A stretch of DNA of 64,000 nt. Origin: Nocardia alni (lineage in GTDB: Bacteria > Actinomycetota > Actinomycetes > Mycobacteriales > Mycobacteriaceae). This document shows, piece by piece, positions 21,287 through 29,701 of the stretch. Within the stretch, counting starts at the first letter, position 1, and every line of letters starts with the position of its first letter. The stretch is taken from positions 1-64,000 of the forward strand of contig NZ_JAGPOX010000015.1 of assembly GCF_019038435.1 (NCBI RefSeq). The letters run 5' to 3'. Made by a program: the position numbers and the translations under genes. The notes under the pieces are model-generated. The model was not told where the DNA came from. It ran no database searches and saw nothing but the letters and a program-made list of their open reading frames with translations.

Positions 21287-22914
21287 GACGGCTCCACGAG
21301 ATAGGCGTCGCTGAATACGGGCAGCCCGTTGCCGCTGTCCTGCCAGACGCCTCTGAGGTTGTGCCCGACGGTGAGGTTGTAGGTGTAGTCGTACAGACCC
21401 ACGGCGACGGCCTGGTTCTGGAACCAGTTCTGCAGGGCGTCGTATTTGCGGGCGCGCTCGGCCGGATCGGGATCGCGTTGGGCATCGAGTATTTGCGCTT
21501 CGATCCGCGGGTCGTCGAAGAACGCGGTGTTGTTTCCGTTGGGCGCGTTCGGCTTACCGGCCTTGTAGGTGATGTAGAGAATGCTCGGGGACGGCCACAC
21601 CCAGTAGCCGAAGCTGATCTCCTCCTGGTCCGGCTGGGAGTAGGCGCCGCCGAACTGCTGTGTCTGCGTCAGCGGGATGAGTTGCAGTTCGATCCCGACC
21701 TGCCGCACCTCGTCCTGGATGATCTGCACGACGGTGGATCCGTCGGGCGTGATGATCGACCCGAGGCCGTAGGGCAGTCTGGCTCGTAGGACCTGACCGT
21801 TCTTCATGCGGTAGCCGTCCTTGTCGCGCTGGGTCCACCCGGCGTCGTCGAGGAGTTTGTTCGCCGCGGCGGGGTCGTAGGGCAGGCTGCTGTCGACGTT
21901 GAGGTAGTCGGGGGTGGATTCGCTCAGTGAGCCGTTGCTCTCGAACGGCACCGACCCTTTGAAGACCGCCGCGGCGATTCTGGTGCGGTCGATGGCGTGG
22001 ACGAATGCCTGGCGGATGCGGGGATCGGTGAACGGCCCCTGAGCGGTGTTGAAGGTGAGGCTCTGCGGACGGCCCGTGGCGACGAAGTTCAGGACGTGGT
22101 AATCGCGGTTGGCGGTCCGCCACTGTGTCGGGGGGATGTCGTAGACGGCGTCGGCCTGGCCGGTGAGCAGCGAGCCCCAGCGGGTAGTGGCGTCGGGCAC
22201 GAACTTCCAGACAAGCCGCTTCTCGTAGGCCGGTCCCTGATGCAGGGCGTTGGCCGGGGCCGAGTTGTAGGCGTCGTTGCGGACGAAGTCGATCTCCTGC
22301 CCGTGTTTCCACTGCTGCACGATCCACGGGCCGGTGCCCACGGGAGCCGTGCAGTTCTGTGCGGCGGTATGTTCGGTCAGCGCCTTGGGGGATTGAATAC
22401 CGAAGTGGCCGTTGGCGAGTTCGTTGAATATCTCCGGGTTGGGTTCGCTCAGTCGCAGTGTGACGGTGTAGTCATCGACGGCTTGGGCGCCGGTCAGGAA
22501 GGCGTAACTCACCCAGCCGAGATTTTTCAGCCAGTAGTGGACGTTGGCGACCACGGAGTTGGCGTCGAACGGGGTTCCGTCGGTGAAACGAACGTCGTGC
22601 CGCAGCGAAAAGGTGACCGCTTCACGGTCGGGCGAGACCTGCCAGGACGTGGCCAGCCACGGCTTGATGGCTCCGTGGTCGTAGCTGACCAGCGAGTCGA
22701 AGACCTGGCGTGCCAGATATGCCTGCTGCACCCATCCACCCCACAGGCACGGGGGTTCCTGATAGTGGGCGTAGGTGATGGTGCCGTTGTCGACCCGGTG
22801 GGTCGGTCCGGAAACCGTTGCGGGGCTGCCGCATCCGGCGATCACCATGGCGGTGAGCAGCAGTGTCGCGGCGAGCGCGCCCGCGCGTCGCCCGTGTCGT
22901 ACCGGGGATCTCAC
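21283..22914 (-). CDS. Substrate-binding lipoprotein of the ABC importer (SBP_bac_5 family)
   Basis: Captures the substrate outside the membrane. A GTG start at 22914 overlaps the monooxygenase stop as GTGA and gives 543 aa with a short basic tail, a hydrophobic stretch and the lipobox VIAGC, so it is a lipoprotein. The body is the OppA/NikA/DppA type (VRFTDGTPFDANSV; GTGPWIVQQW; DPRIRQAFVHAIDR). The frame is open 57 codons further upstream, but that extension lacks sense as a signal peptide and lies inside the monooxygenase gene. Confidence 0.92.
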   Translation of the reverse strand: MRSPVRHGRRAGALAATLLLTAMVIAGCGSPATVSGPTHRVDNGTITYAHYQEPPCLWGGWVQQAYLARQVFDSLVSYDHGAIKPWLATSWQVSPDREAVTFSLRHDVRFTDGTPFDANSVVANVHYWLKNLGWVSYAFLTGAQAVDDYTVTLRLSEPNPEIFNELANGHFGIQSPKALTEHTAAQNCTAPVGTGPWIVQQWKHGQEIDFVRNDAYNSAPANALHQGPAYEKRLVWKFVPDATTRWGSLLTGQADAVYDIPPTQWRTANRDYHVLNFVATGRPQSLTFNTAQGPFTDPRIRQAFVHAIDRTRIAAAVFKGSVPFESNGSLSESTPDYLNVDSSLPYDPAAANKLLDDAGWTQRDKDGYRMKNGQVLRARLPYGLGSIITPDGSTVVQIIQDEVRQVGIELQLIPLTQTQQFGGAYSQPDQEEISFGYWVWPSPSILYITYKAGKPNAPNGNNTAFFDDPRIEAQILDAQRDPDPAERARKYDALQNWFQNQAVAVGLYDYTYNLTVGHNLRGVWQDSGNGLPVFSDAYLVEPS

Positions 22915-24323
22915 AACTGGGACGCCGCGTGCGCGCCGAGCGCGACCGTATGCGCTCGGTGGGTGCTGTGGATCGCGTCGCCGTCGCGGAAGAGCTTGTC
23001 GCGCAACGTTCCCGGATGATATTCGCGCTGGGCCAGACCGCGTTGCTGTAACACCGGGACGACATGGTCGACCCATTCGTCCCACCAGCCCAGGGTGGTG
23101 ATCGGGACCACGTTGAATCCGTCGACGCCCGCATCGGCCCAGCGCTGGACCTCGTCGGCGATTTGTTCGGGCGTCCCGGCGAACCGGCCGGGCCGCAGTG
23201 CGTGCTGCAGGAGGTAGTCGCCCCAGGTGACCGGTGTGCCGTTGCCGTGGTCGGCGTCGGCGGCCGCGCGCAGTATGGAGCGCACGTGCTCGCCGACCGA
23301 GGCGCGTTCGCGCAGTTCGGCGAGTGTGGTGGTGGGGTCGATGCTGAAGAAATCGATTCCGCTGCCACCGCTGTAGAACGCCTGCAGGGCCGTGAAATCG
23401 GTATTGTCGAACAGGTATTGCTGTTTGCGCTTGGCCTCGGCCTCGGTCGATCCGATGACGGCCGCCAATTGCACGATCTTCTTCAGTGACTTCGGATCGC
23501 GGCCCTCGGCGCGGGCGAGATCGTCGAGGATCGCGATATCGCGTCGCGCGGTCTCCGGGGTATCGGACGGCAGGAATGTGACTTCCGCGTTGCGTATCGC
23601 GAATTCGCGCCCGGCACGGGAATTTCCTGCCTGGAACAGTACCGGGGTGCGTTGTGGTGACGGTTCCACGATATGCGGGCCGGCGACTCGGTATCGCTTT
23701 CCTACGTGATCGATTCGGTGAATTTTTTGCGGGTCGAAGAATCGGTTCGTTGCCGGATCGTGCAGGACGGCGCCGTTCTCCCAGGATTTCTCCCAGAGTT
23801 TATAGGCGACGTCGACGTACTCCTGCGCCCACTCGTACCGCTCGTCGTGGCCGACGATGTCGTCGTGCCCGAAGTTCTGGAATCCGTTGCGCAGGTAGGA
23901 GGTTACGATGTTCCAGGCGACCCGGCCGTTGGTGAAGTGGTCGAGCGAGGAGAGTTGGCGGGCGAAGGCGAACGGGTGCGCCTGGATGATATTGCTCGTA
24001 ACCGCGATGCCGAGGTGTTCGGTGACCAAACCGAGCGCCGAGACGATGGTGATCGGGTCGGGTTCGGGGAATTGCGATCCGGCACGAATGGATGCGGTGC
24101 CGTCGCCGTATTCGAGATCGTAGACGCCGGAGACATCGGCGATGAACAGAGTGTCGAAACGTCCGCGCTCCAGCGTCTTCACCACGTCGACGTACGGTTC
24201 GAGTTTCGAGTACCCGTACTGTACCTGTCCCTCGGGTGTGCGCCAGTAACCATGGCTGTGGTGGTTCGGAGTCAAATGCAGAAAGGCGTTGTACAGCAAT
24301 TCGCGCGGCACTCGTACACTCAA
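22911..24323 (-). CDS. FMN-dependent LLM-class monooxygenase, NtaA/SnaA/DszA family
   Basis: Uses reduced FMN and O2, probably to oxidise or cleave the imported compound. The 470-aa length and motifs (LTPNHHSHGYWR, FDTLFIADVSG, GRVAWNIVTS, GFQNFGHDD, VLFQAGNSRAGREFA) are those of the nitrilotriacetate/dibenzothiophene-sulfone monooxygenase group. It is first in the six-gene operon. The start is uncertain: TTG 24323 or GTG 24311, neither with a clear ribosome site. Its pairing with an SfnB/DszC-like protein and an importer is typical of alternative sulfur-source loci. Confidence 0.88.
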   Translation of the reverse strand: MSVRVPRELLYNAFLHLTPNHHSHGYWRTPEGQVQYGYSKLEPYVDVVKTLERGRFDTLFIADVSGVYDLEYGDGTASIRAGSQFPEPDPITIVSALGLVTEHLGIAVTSNIIQAHPFAFARQLSSLDHFTNGRVAWNIVTSYLRNGFQNFGHDDIVGHDERYEWAQEYVDVAYKLWEKSWENGAVLHDPATNRFFDPQKIHRIDHVGKRYRVAGPHIVEPSPQRTPVLFQAGNSRAGREFAIRNAEVTFLPSDTPETARRDIAILDDLARAEGRDPKSLKKIVQLAAVIGSTEAEAKRKQQYLFDNTDFTALQAFYSGGSGIDFFSIDPTTTLAELRERASVGEHVRSILRAAADADHGNGTPVTWGDYLLQHALRPGRFAGTPEQIADEVQRWADAGVDGFNVVPITTLGWWDEWVDHVVPVLQQRGLAQREYHPGTLRDKLFRDGDAIHSTHRAHTVALGAHAASQL

Positions 24324-24655
24324 TTCGCTAGGCTAACTAAACAACTCCGGAACGGTAGCACCGGGCGGAAGCGCCTCGGAATACTTTTAATCAGAAGGTT
24401 CGAAAATGCCCTTCCGGGCGGATATCACGCGCTTCTCGCGGGGTTGATCTGCGTGTTTCCTTTCATGCTTACCTGTCTCTGCGGCAGGTTCGGGGCGAGG
24501 AGCTCGCAGGGAGCGGGCCGAGCCTCGTGCCAGCCTGATAACTGCACCAAGGTAAATCATAAGTTAGCAAACATGCACTTGATGCATGCGCTGACTGCGG
24601 CTTGACTGGAGATGTCGCGGAATTCGCGGCAGGGGAATCGAGCGAGGAGACGGCG
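24324..24655. other. Regulatory gap between the sulfur-type operon and the phosphatase-like gene
   Basis: A divergent promoter region of 332 nt. It contains an AT-richer patch (about 24330-24400) before the monooxygenase and an inverted repeat at 24572-24588. No gene seen. Confidence 0.6.
24572..24588. promoter_or_regulatory. Inverted repeat, candidate operator
   Basis: CATGCA and TGCATG are perfect complements around a 5-nt spacer (CTTGA), set in AT-rich sequence of the divergent intergenic region. It could bind a dimeric regulator of either neighbour. No cognate regulator is assigned. Confidence 0.4.
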
Positions 24656-25447
24656 ATGGGTTCGTACGGTGAGATGTTGCCCGCGGTGGTGGACGCCACC
24701 CGGCGGGCGGGGAAAAGCCTACTGCGGCAGTATGATCCGGATTCTCGTCCGGCCGATCGGGCCGCGATGTTCCAGATCGGGACGGCGATCGAGGACTCGG
24801 CGTTGTCAGTGCTGAAGGAAGTGCTCGACGATGCGCACCCGGGCATCGGGTGGTTCGATGAGGATCGGGACGGTGTCGACGTGCCGTCGGGGGAATGGTG
24901 GATCGTCGACGGTGTCGAGGGCGCGGTGAATTTCGTGCATGGCCTGCCGGAGTGGGGGCTGATCATCACGCTGGTCAGTGACGGTGTGCCGAAGTTGGCC
25001 GTGGTGAGCCGGCCGGTTGACGACGTGATCTACACGGCAGTCGAAGGCGAGGGTGCGTACCGCGACGGTCGAGCCCTGAGCGTCTCGCGGAAAACGGGGC
25101 TGGACGCGGCGATCGCGACGGCATCCCAGGCCGGCAACAGCCCTCGGGTGCACGAGCGATTCGGGCGTGCCTTCGCTGTCATGTCCGATCGGGCGATGTT
25201 GGTGCGCAACACGGTTCCGACGATGTTCCCGATGCTGGATGTGGCCGCGGGGCATTACGACCTGTTCTGGCAGTACGACCCGGACCTCCCCGGCACTGTG
25301 GCGGGGACGCTGCTGGCGACCGAAGCCGGCGCCGTGGTCAGTACTGTGTCGGGTGCGCCGTGGCGTATCGACAGCACGGATGTGCTGGTCGCGGCCCCTG
25401 GGGTGCACGCGGCCGCGCTCGAGGCGCTGGCGGAGGTCGGGCAGTGA
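24656..25447 (+). CDS. Inositol-monophosphatase-like protein with altered metal site
   Basis: A 263-aa member of the Mg-dependent phosphatase superfamily (inositol monophosphatase, fructose bisphosphatase, PAP phosphatase). WWIVDGVEGAVNFVHGLPEWG matches the DPIDGTxNFxxGxP motif, but the usual D-P-x-D-G-T is changed to I-V-D-G-V-E-G-A, and the C-terminal WDxAAG motif reads DLPGTVAGTL. Some metal ligands therefore look replaced and activity is doubtful. ATG 24656 has GAGGAGA upstream. It is coupled (GTGA overlap) to the NAD(P)-binding gene. Proximity to the sulfur-type operon would fit a PAP phosphatase, but nothing in the sequence shows this. Confidence 0.7.
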   Translation: MGSYGEMLPAVVDATRRAGKSLLRQYDPDSRPADRAAMFQIGTAIEDSALSVLKEVLDDAHPGIGWFDEDRDGVDVPSGEWWIVDGVEGAVNFVHGLPEWGLIITLVSDGVPKLAVVSRPVDDVIYTAVEGEGAYRDGRALSVSRKTGLDAAIATASQAGNSPRVHERFGRAFAVMSDRAMLVRNTVPTMFPMLDVAAGHYDLFWQYDPDLPGTVAGTLLATEAGAVVSTVSGAPWRIDSTDVLVAAPGVHAAALEALAEVGQ

Positions 25448-26061
25448 CCACGGTGACCATCCTCGGAGCCTCCGGTGGGGTCGGACTCGAACTCACCCGC
25501 CAGGCGATCGCCCGCGACTATGACGTGGTGGCCCTGTGCCGTCATCCCGAGCGCATCGAGGTTGCGGATCCCCGGCTCACCCGTGTCGCGGTGGACGTCC
25601 TGGATCGTGATGCGATCTCGTCCGCTCTCGACGGTCGGGGAATTGTCTTGTCGGCTTTGGGAACAGCCGAGGGGGAAAAGCCCGGGGTGTTGAGTGCCGG
25701 AGCGGGGGCGATCACCGCCGCGGCGCCGGAGCGGATCGTCTCGATCGGTGCGCTCGGCACGGGTGGGTCCGCGGCGGTTGCCGGGTTCGTGACCCGGAAC
25801 CTGCTGGGCCTGCTGATGCGGGCCGAATTGCCGGACAAGGTCGGCGCGGATTCGGCCATCCTCGCCGCGGGCGGGACGGTGATGCACGCCGGGCCGCTCA
25901 CCAAAGGACCGGTCAGTCCCACCCGGCGCACGGTGCCGCTGGATCAGACTCCGTGGCGGCTGTTTCCGGCCGCGGTCAGCCGGGCGACCGTCGCCGCGGC
26001 CATGCTCGACGCCGTCCAGGACGGCCCCCGCGGGCAGATCATGGTTCCGCTGCCTCGTTGA
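25444..26061 (+). CDS. NAD(P)-binding Rossmann protein (NmrA/SDR-a type)
   Basis: A 205-aa protein with an N-terminal Rossmann motif (TILGASGGVGLELTRQAI) and the short atypical-SDR layout (RIVSIGALGTGG). The catalytic YxxxK of classical SDRs is absent, as expected for NmrA-like oxidoreductases or redox sensors. GTG 25444 overlaps the phosphatase-like stop, so the two are co-translated. The 3' end overlaps the convergent LysR gene by 23 nt. Substrate unknown. Confidence 0.8.
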   Translation: MTTVTILGASGGVGLELTRQAIARDYDVVALCRHPERIEVADPRLTRVAVDVLDRDAISSALDGRGIVLSALGTAEGEKPGVLSAGAGAITAAAPERIVSIGALGTGGSAAVAGFVTRNLLGLLMRAELPDKVGADSAILAAGGTVMHAGPLTKGPVSPTRRTVPLDQTPWRLFPAAVSRATVAAAMLDAVQDGPRGQIMVPLPR

Positions 26062-26947
26062 CCGCCAGGGCGTCGCGGCAGTGCGTGCGCAGCCAGATGT
26101 GCGCTGGATCGGTGTCGTATCGGCTGTGCCAGGACAGCACGACCGGTACGGCGGGCAGGTCGAGGCCGAGTGGCTGTGTGCGCAAACCGAGTTCGTCGCA
26201 CGCGGGCGCACAGGCGTCGCGTGCGACGACGGTGACGACATCGCCCTGCGCGGCCGCACGCAGGGCGATCGCGCTGGACGGCAGCGCCGCGACCACCCGG
26301 CGCCGCAGCCCGCGCTCGGCCAGGGCGGCATCCACACCGTCCCGCAGCCGACCGCGGCGCGAGACGATCACATGATCGGCGGCGGCGAACCGTTCGGGCG
26401 TGAATTCCCGAGCCAGCGAGTGGCTTTCCCGGAACACCGCGACCAACTCGTCGTGCCCGACAACCTCGTGACTGATCTGCGGTGAGGACGGCGCCGCCGA
26501 CCCGACATCCAGATCGACCCGCCCCCGGGACAGGTCCGGAGTATCGACGGCGGACTCGGACAGGAAACGCAGGCTCAACCCCGGCGCGTCGACCACCGCG
26601 GTAGCCGACAACGCCACGTACAGCCTGCCGACCAGCGCATCATGACACTGAATCGTGAACGTGCGCCGCAACGTCCCCAGATCCAGAGTGTTCGCCGGCG
26701 ACAACACATCCCCCACCCGCCGCACCAACTCCCGCACCTCGTCCCGGATCGCCAACGCCCGCGGCGTCGGCACCATGGTGCGCCCGGTCCGCACCAGAAT
26801 GTCATCCCCGGTCGACCTCCGAATCCTGCTCAACGTCCGGCTCATCGCCGGCGCCGACAGATGCAACCGCTCAGCAGCGGCCTGCACACTGTTCTCCTCC
26901 AACAGAGCATCCAACGCAGTAAGCAGATTCAGATCCACATGCACCAC
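26039..26947 (-). CDS. LysR-family transcriptional regulator
   Basis: A 302-aa LysR protein of the NodD/LinR-like group that starts VDLNLLTALDALLEENSVQ. Helix-turn-helix at about residues 18-40 (AAERLHLSAPAMSRTLSRI) and an effector domain from about residue 92. Start is one of two adjacent GTG codons at 26947/26944. It is convergent with the phosphatase/Rossmann pair; the target is not obvious from position. Confidence 0.88.
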   Translation of the reverse strand: MVHVDLNLLTALDALLEENSVQAAAERLHLSAPAMSRTLSRIRRSTGDDILVRTGRTMVPTPRALAIRDEVRELVRRVGDVLSPANTLDLGTLRRTFTIQCHDALVGRLYVALSATAVVDAPGLSLRFLSESAVDTPDLSRGRVDLDVGSAAPSSPQISHEVVGHDELVAVFRESHSLAREFTPERFAAADHVIVSRRGRLRDGVDAALAERGLRRRVVAALPSSAIALRAAAQGDVVTVVARDACAPACDELGLRTQPLGLDLPAVPVVLSWHSRYDTDPAHIWLRTHCRDALAVNEAAEP

Positions 26948-27155
26948 GGTAATCCGAGCAGCCCGCCAATTGCGCCCCGAGTCCTACGAGCGCCACCTCC
27001 ACGGTCCGGCGGGCTCGCCGGCCGCTCACGTCCGCTCAGGACGATCCCCAGCTCCGGACGGGCCCGTTCTCGGGGATCGGTAAGCCGGCGCAGTTGCGGC
27101 ACCAGCTATCTGGCCACTGGTCGCGCCGGATTACCCAGGAACACCGCCGACGACG

Positions 27156-27443
27156 TCAGGACCGCCCGCTTCTGATATCCGCCAGTTGTTTGGTCGCCTC
27201 ATCGAGGCGCCGATACTTTTCTTCGGTGCTGTACCCGTCGTAGTGATTGTCGCCAGGGGGGACATGATCGAAGAGATGGAGATCCCGGGGCCTGACATGC
27301 CAGCCTGCGGGACCGGTGGGCAGCCACACGGTGACGACCGTAGGTGCGTCGGGCTCATCCGGATCGGATACCAGCACGCTGGGGTAGATGGCGGCGAGGT
27401 GAGCCACCAGATGCGCCCGCTCCCGGTAGATGTGGTCGCACAT
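27156..27443 (-). CDS. Conserved hypothetical protein of 95 aa
   Basis: The ATG at 27443 has GGAGG about 6 nt upstream. [14 protein letters not shown] and [13 protein letters not shown] recall a small family I remember from actinobacterial mobile elements and prophage-like regions, in which WHI/V-x-PRD and TTEEKYER are conserved. No function known. It lies just downstream of the toxin-immunity genes with a 102-nt gap and may be part of the same accessory block. Confidence 0.6.
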   Translation of the reverse strand: MCDHIYRERAHLVAHLAAIYPSVLVSDPDEPDAPTVVTVWLPTGPAGWHVRPRDLHLFDHVPPGDNHYDGYSTEEKYRRLDEATKQLADIRSGRS

Positions 27444-27545
27444 GATCGGCCTCCGCCGCTATGAACGATTGACAATGACACAGTTCCAGCGTGACATCGC
27501 AAGGTGTACATCTCGAACAGCCTCGCGTTTCGCTTTGAGATTTAA

Positions 27546-27992
27546 TTACAGATTGAGATCCGATTTAATTATCCCCGCACGCTTCAGTCTGCTGATGCTC
27601 ACCCAAATATCGTCCTCGGGCGGAAAGTGAAATTCGAGGTCGTCCAATTCTAATGTATTCTCGACGACTGTGCATAATTGGGCGACCGCTTCGGGGTTCT
27701 CGAACCAATAATCCTCGGGAATATTCAATACTGCCACAAGTAGGTCGCCTGGGTAGAAGTCACCCTCTGCCAGAGGGTTTTCCTCGACGATATCGAGCGC
27801 TCGAGGTGCGAGAACAGCAAGGCCTTCGCGCTGCCCCAGCATAATTCGCAAATCTTCAACACTGAGCCGACTGATCGGCTTGCGGCGCAAGGAGTGCACC
27901 GACTTTATCAGGCGCGTGGCATCGGGCGGTGGATCAGGCCAAGCTTTGCCCTCCACCTGCTCGAGACTCTGGTTCATGATGGCGTCGTCCAT
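27546..27992 (-). CDS. Contact-dependent-inhibition-type immunity protein
   Basis: A 148-aa acidic protein that should neutralise the toxin encoded upstream. PPDATRLIKSVHSLRRKPI, LSVEDLRIMLGQREGL and NPLAEGDFYPGDLLVAVL are the recurring motifs of CdiI-type immunity proteins as I recall them. ATG 27992 has GAGGAGAT directly upstream; the frame is open 32 codons further but that overlaps the toxin end. It starts 28 nt after the toxin stop, the usual toxin-immunity order. Lower GC content and AT-ending codons set it apart from neighbouring genes, a sign of transfer. Confidence 0.85.
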   Translation of the reverse strand: MDDAIMNQSLEQVEGKAWPDPPPDATRLIKSVHSLRRKPISRLSVEDLRIMLGQREGLAVLAPRALDIVEENPLAEGDFYPGDLLVAVLNIPEDYWFENPEAVAQLCTVVENTLELDDLEFHFPPEDDIWVSISRLKRAGIIKSDLNL

Positions 27993-28020
27993 ATCTCCTC
28001 GTGAGGTCTCTTTTGCTACT

Positions 28021-29400
28021 CTATCGCGGTACGAATTGCTCACTGTGGTCGAGTAATCGGCTGGCCTCGGATAGCTCGTCTTCGACAAGCGGACGTTCCT
28101 GATCGGATAGACCTGGCCAACTGAGGCGCTTGTTCAGTTGAGCGATCCGTTTTATCAGACCGGTTTGTGCGTTCTTCACCTCGTCGACGTGGTCCCATGG
28201 TGTGCCATCCGGCTTCCGGGCGACGACTTCGCCCTTCAGTTCGCGACGTGCGGCATCGAGGTCCCTGTCTGTCAGGTGCTCCTTGATCCGGTCCGTCGGA
28301 GTTGGTTGCCCCGCCTTGTCCGCCTCTCCGGTGTCCGCCGTGCTGCTACCACCACTGTCAGCGCTGGTGGTGGCTACGATGAGGGCTTGGATGGCGAGGA
28401 GTTGGGCGTCGGCTTTGGTGAATTGGCTGATGGCGCTGAAGGTTTCGCTGCCCTCGGCGAGGAGGGAGGGGAAGGTGCTGGTGGCGATGTCGCTGCTGAT
28501 GGCGGTGGCGGCTGTGGTGACTTCGGCGTCGGTGGCTGCGCCCGCCAGGCCGGCTTCTTCGCCGGTGGCTGCGGCGCCGAGGCCGTCGGTGGCGAGGACG
28601 GTGACGCACCACAGGGCGGCGAAGGCGACGACGGTTGCGCCGATGGCGATCAGGGCTTGGTTGCGGTCGTGGCTGAGGGTGGTGCGCAGGGATTGGAGTT
28701 GGTCGCGGTGGGCGCTGACGGCGGTGGCGAGGGAGTTCGAGGCTCGGGCGAGGTGGTCGGCGGCTGTGGACAGGGTGGTGAGGTGGTCCTGGATCGCGGT
28801 CAGGTGGGGGTCGATGGTGGCGGTGTCGGTGAAGGTGTCGCGGAGTTGTTTGATGTGGCCTGCGGCGTTGGTGATGGCGTCGTGGTGGGCGCAGGCGGTC
28901 CAGGCGTCGTGTGTGGCGGTGAGTTTGCCGAGGTCGCCGTTGGGGACGGGGTGGGTGATCTTGGCGAACAGGCCGTGCAGGGGGCCTTCGTCGAGGCCGG
29001 GGCGAGTGTCGCCGGATTTCGCCGAGGGTGGGGGTGTGAGACCGGATTTGATCAGTGGTTCGGTGGCGGGGCTGGGTTTGTCGGGTGCGGGGCCCTTGGT
29101 CGGGTTGGTGTCGGCGTTGTAGTTGGCGATGTCCCAGTTGTATCCGGCCGCGTTCAGGACGTCACCGAAGTGTTGCAGCGCGTTGGTGTAGGTGGTGAAC
29201 GATTGGTGGAAGTCCTCGACCTGGGTGTCGTAGGGGGTGGTCCAGGTCTGCACGCCGCTGTAGTTCCCGGCCATGCCGGGGTTGTCGTGTAAGGCGTTGT
29301 GCAGGGCCAGGAATGGGAGGACTGTCTGGTCGGCGAGCAGGCTGAGCGATTTCGCGGCGGCGTAATAGGTGTGTGGGTCGAGTTTGATGGTGGGGGCCAC
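28021..29400 (-). CDS. Type VII-secreted polymorphic toxin with Ntox28-like C-terminal domain
   Basis: A 459-aa effector. N-terminal about 100 residues: helical WXG100/LXG-like targeting domain. Middle: Pro/Thr-rich linker, coiled helices, and a hydrophobic Ala-rich stretch (about 247-310; IAIGATVVAFAALWCVTVLA). C-terminal about 90 residues: HLTDRDLDAARRELKGEVV, KPDGTPWDHVDEV, LSEASRLLDHSEQFVPR, matching polymorphic toxin type 28 (Ntox28) as I remember it; related domains in E. coli CdiA are reported as RNA-cleaving toxins. GTG start at 29400, 4 nt after the WXG100 stop. The toxin domain has much lower GC and different codon use from the Ala/Thr-rich N-terminal part, which fits modular exchange. 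Confidence 0.85.
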   Translation of the reverse strand: MAPTIKLDPHTYYAAAKSLSLLADQTVLPFLALHNALHDNPGMAGNYSGVQTWTTPYDTQVEDFHQSFTTYTNALQHFGDVLNAAGYNWDIANYNADTNPTKGPAPDKPSPATEPLIKSGLTPPPSAKSGDTRPGLDEGPLHGLFAKITHPVPNGDLGKLTATHDAWTACAHHDAITNAAGHIKQLRDTFTDTATIDPHLTAIQDHLTTLSTAADHLARASNSLATAVSAHRDQLQSLRTTLSHDRNQALIAIGATVVAFAALWCVTVLATDGLGAAATGEEAGLAGAATDAEVTTAATAISSDIATSTFPSLLAEGSETFSAISQFTKADAQLLAIQALIVATTSADSGGSSTADTGEADKAGQPTPTDRIKEHLTDRDLDAARRELKGEVVARKPDGTPWDHVDEVKNAQTGLIKRIAQLNKRLSWPGLSDQERPLVEDELSEASRLLDHSEQFVPR

Positions 29401-29404
29401 GGCG

Positions 29405-29701
29405 TCAGCCGTTCAGCATGGTGCCGTTGATGTCTACCGCGTGGGTGTAGTGGCCGTGCGCGTCACGGGCGGCGTGGGTGGCGTCGGTGACTCCTCGGGT
29501 GAATTCTCGTGCGCCGGTGATCCATTGGGTGTGGGCCTGGGTGTAGGCCTGTGCGGCGGCGCCTTCCCAGCTGCCCTCGCGCAGGGTGTGGATGCGGCGG
29601 TCGATCTCGTCGAAGGTGTCGGTGAGGAATCCGGTCAGGTTTCTCAGGTGGGCCACGACCTGGTCGAGGTGTTCGAGATCGACGCCGTATTCGTCGGTCA
29701 C
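29405..29701 (-). CDS. WXG100-family protein (EsxA/B-like)
   Basis: A 98-aa helical hairpin protein with the WxG turn in REGSWEGAAAQAY. WXG100 proteins pair as heterodimers and guide substrates to the type VII (ESX) secretion machine. GTG start 29701 overlaps the upstream WXG100 stop (GTGA), and the toxin starts 4 nt after its stop, so the three are one translational unit. No ESX core component is in the window. Confidence 0.9.
   Translation of the reverse strand: MTDEYGVDLEHLDQVVAHLRNLTGFLTDTFDEIDRRIHTLREGSWEGAAAQAYTQAHTQWITGAREFTRGVTDATHAARDAHGHYTHAVDINGTMLNG

Noticed and set aside
27131-27511. Alternative 126-codon frame over the 95-aa gene
   Set aside because: The 27156-27443 frame has the ribosome site and the conserved motifs.
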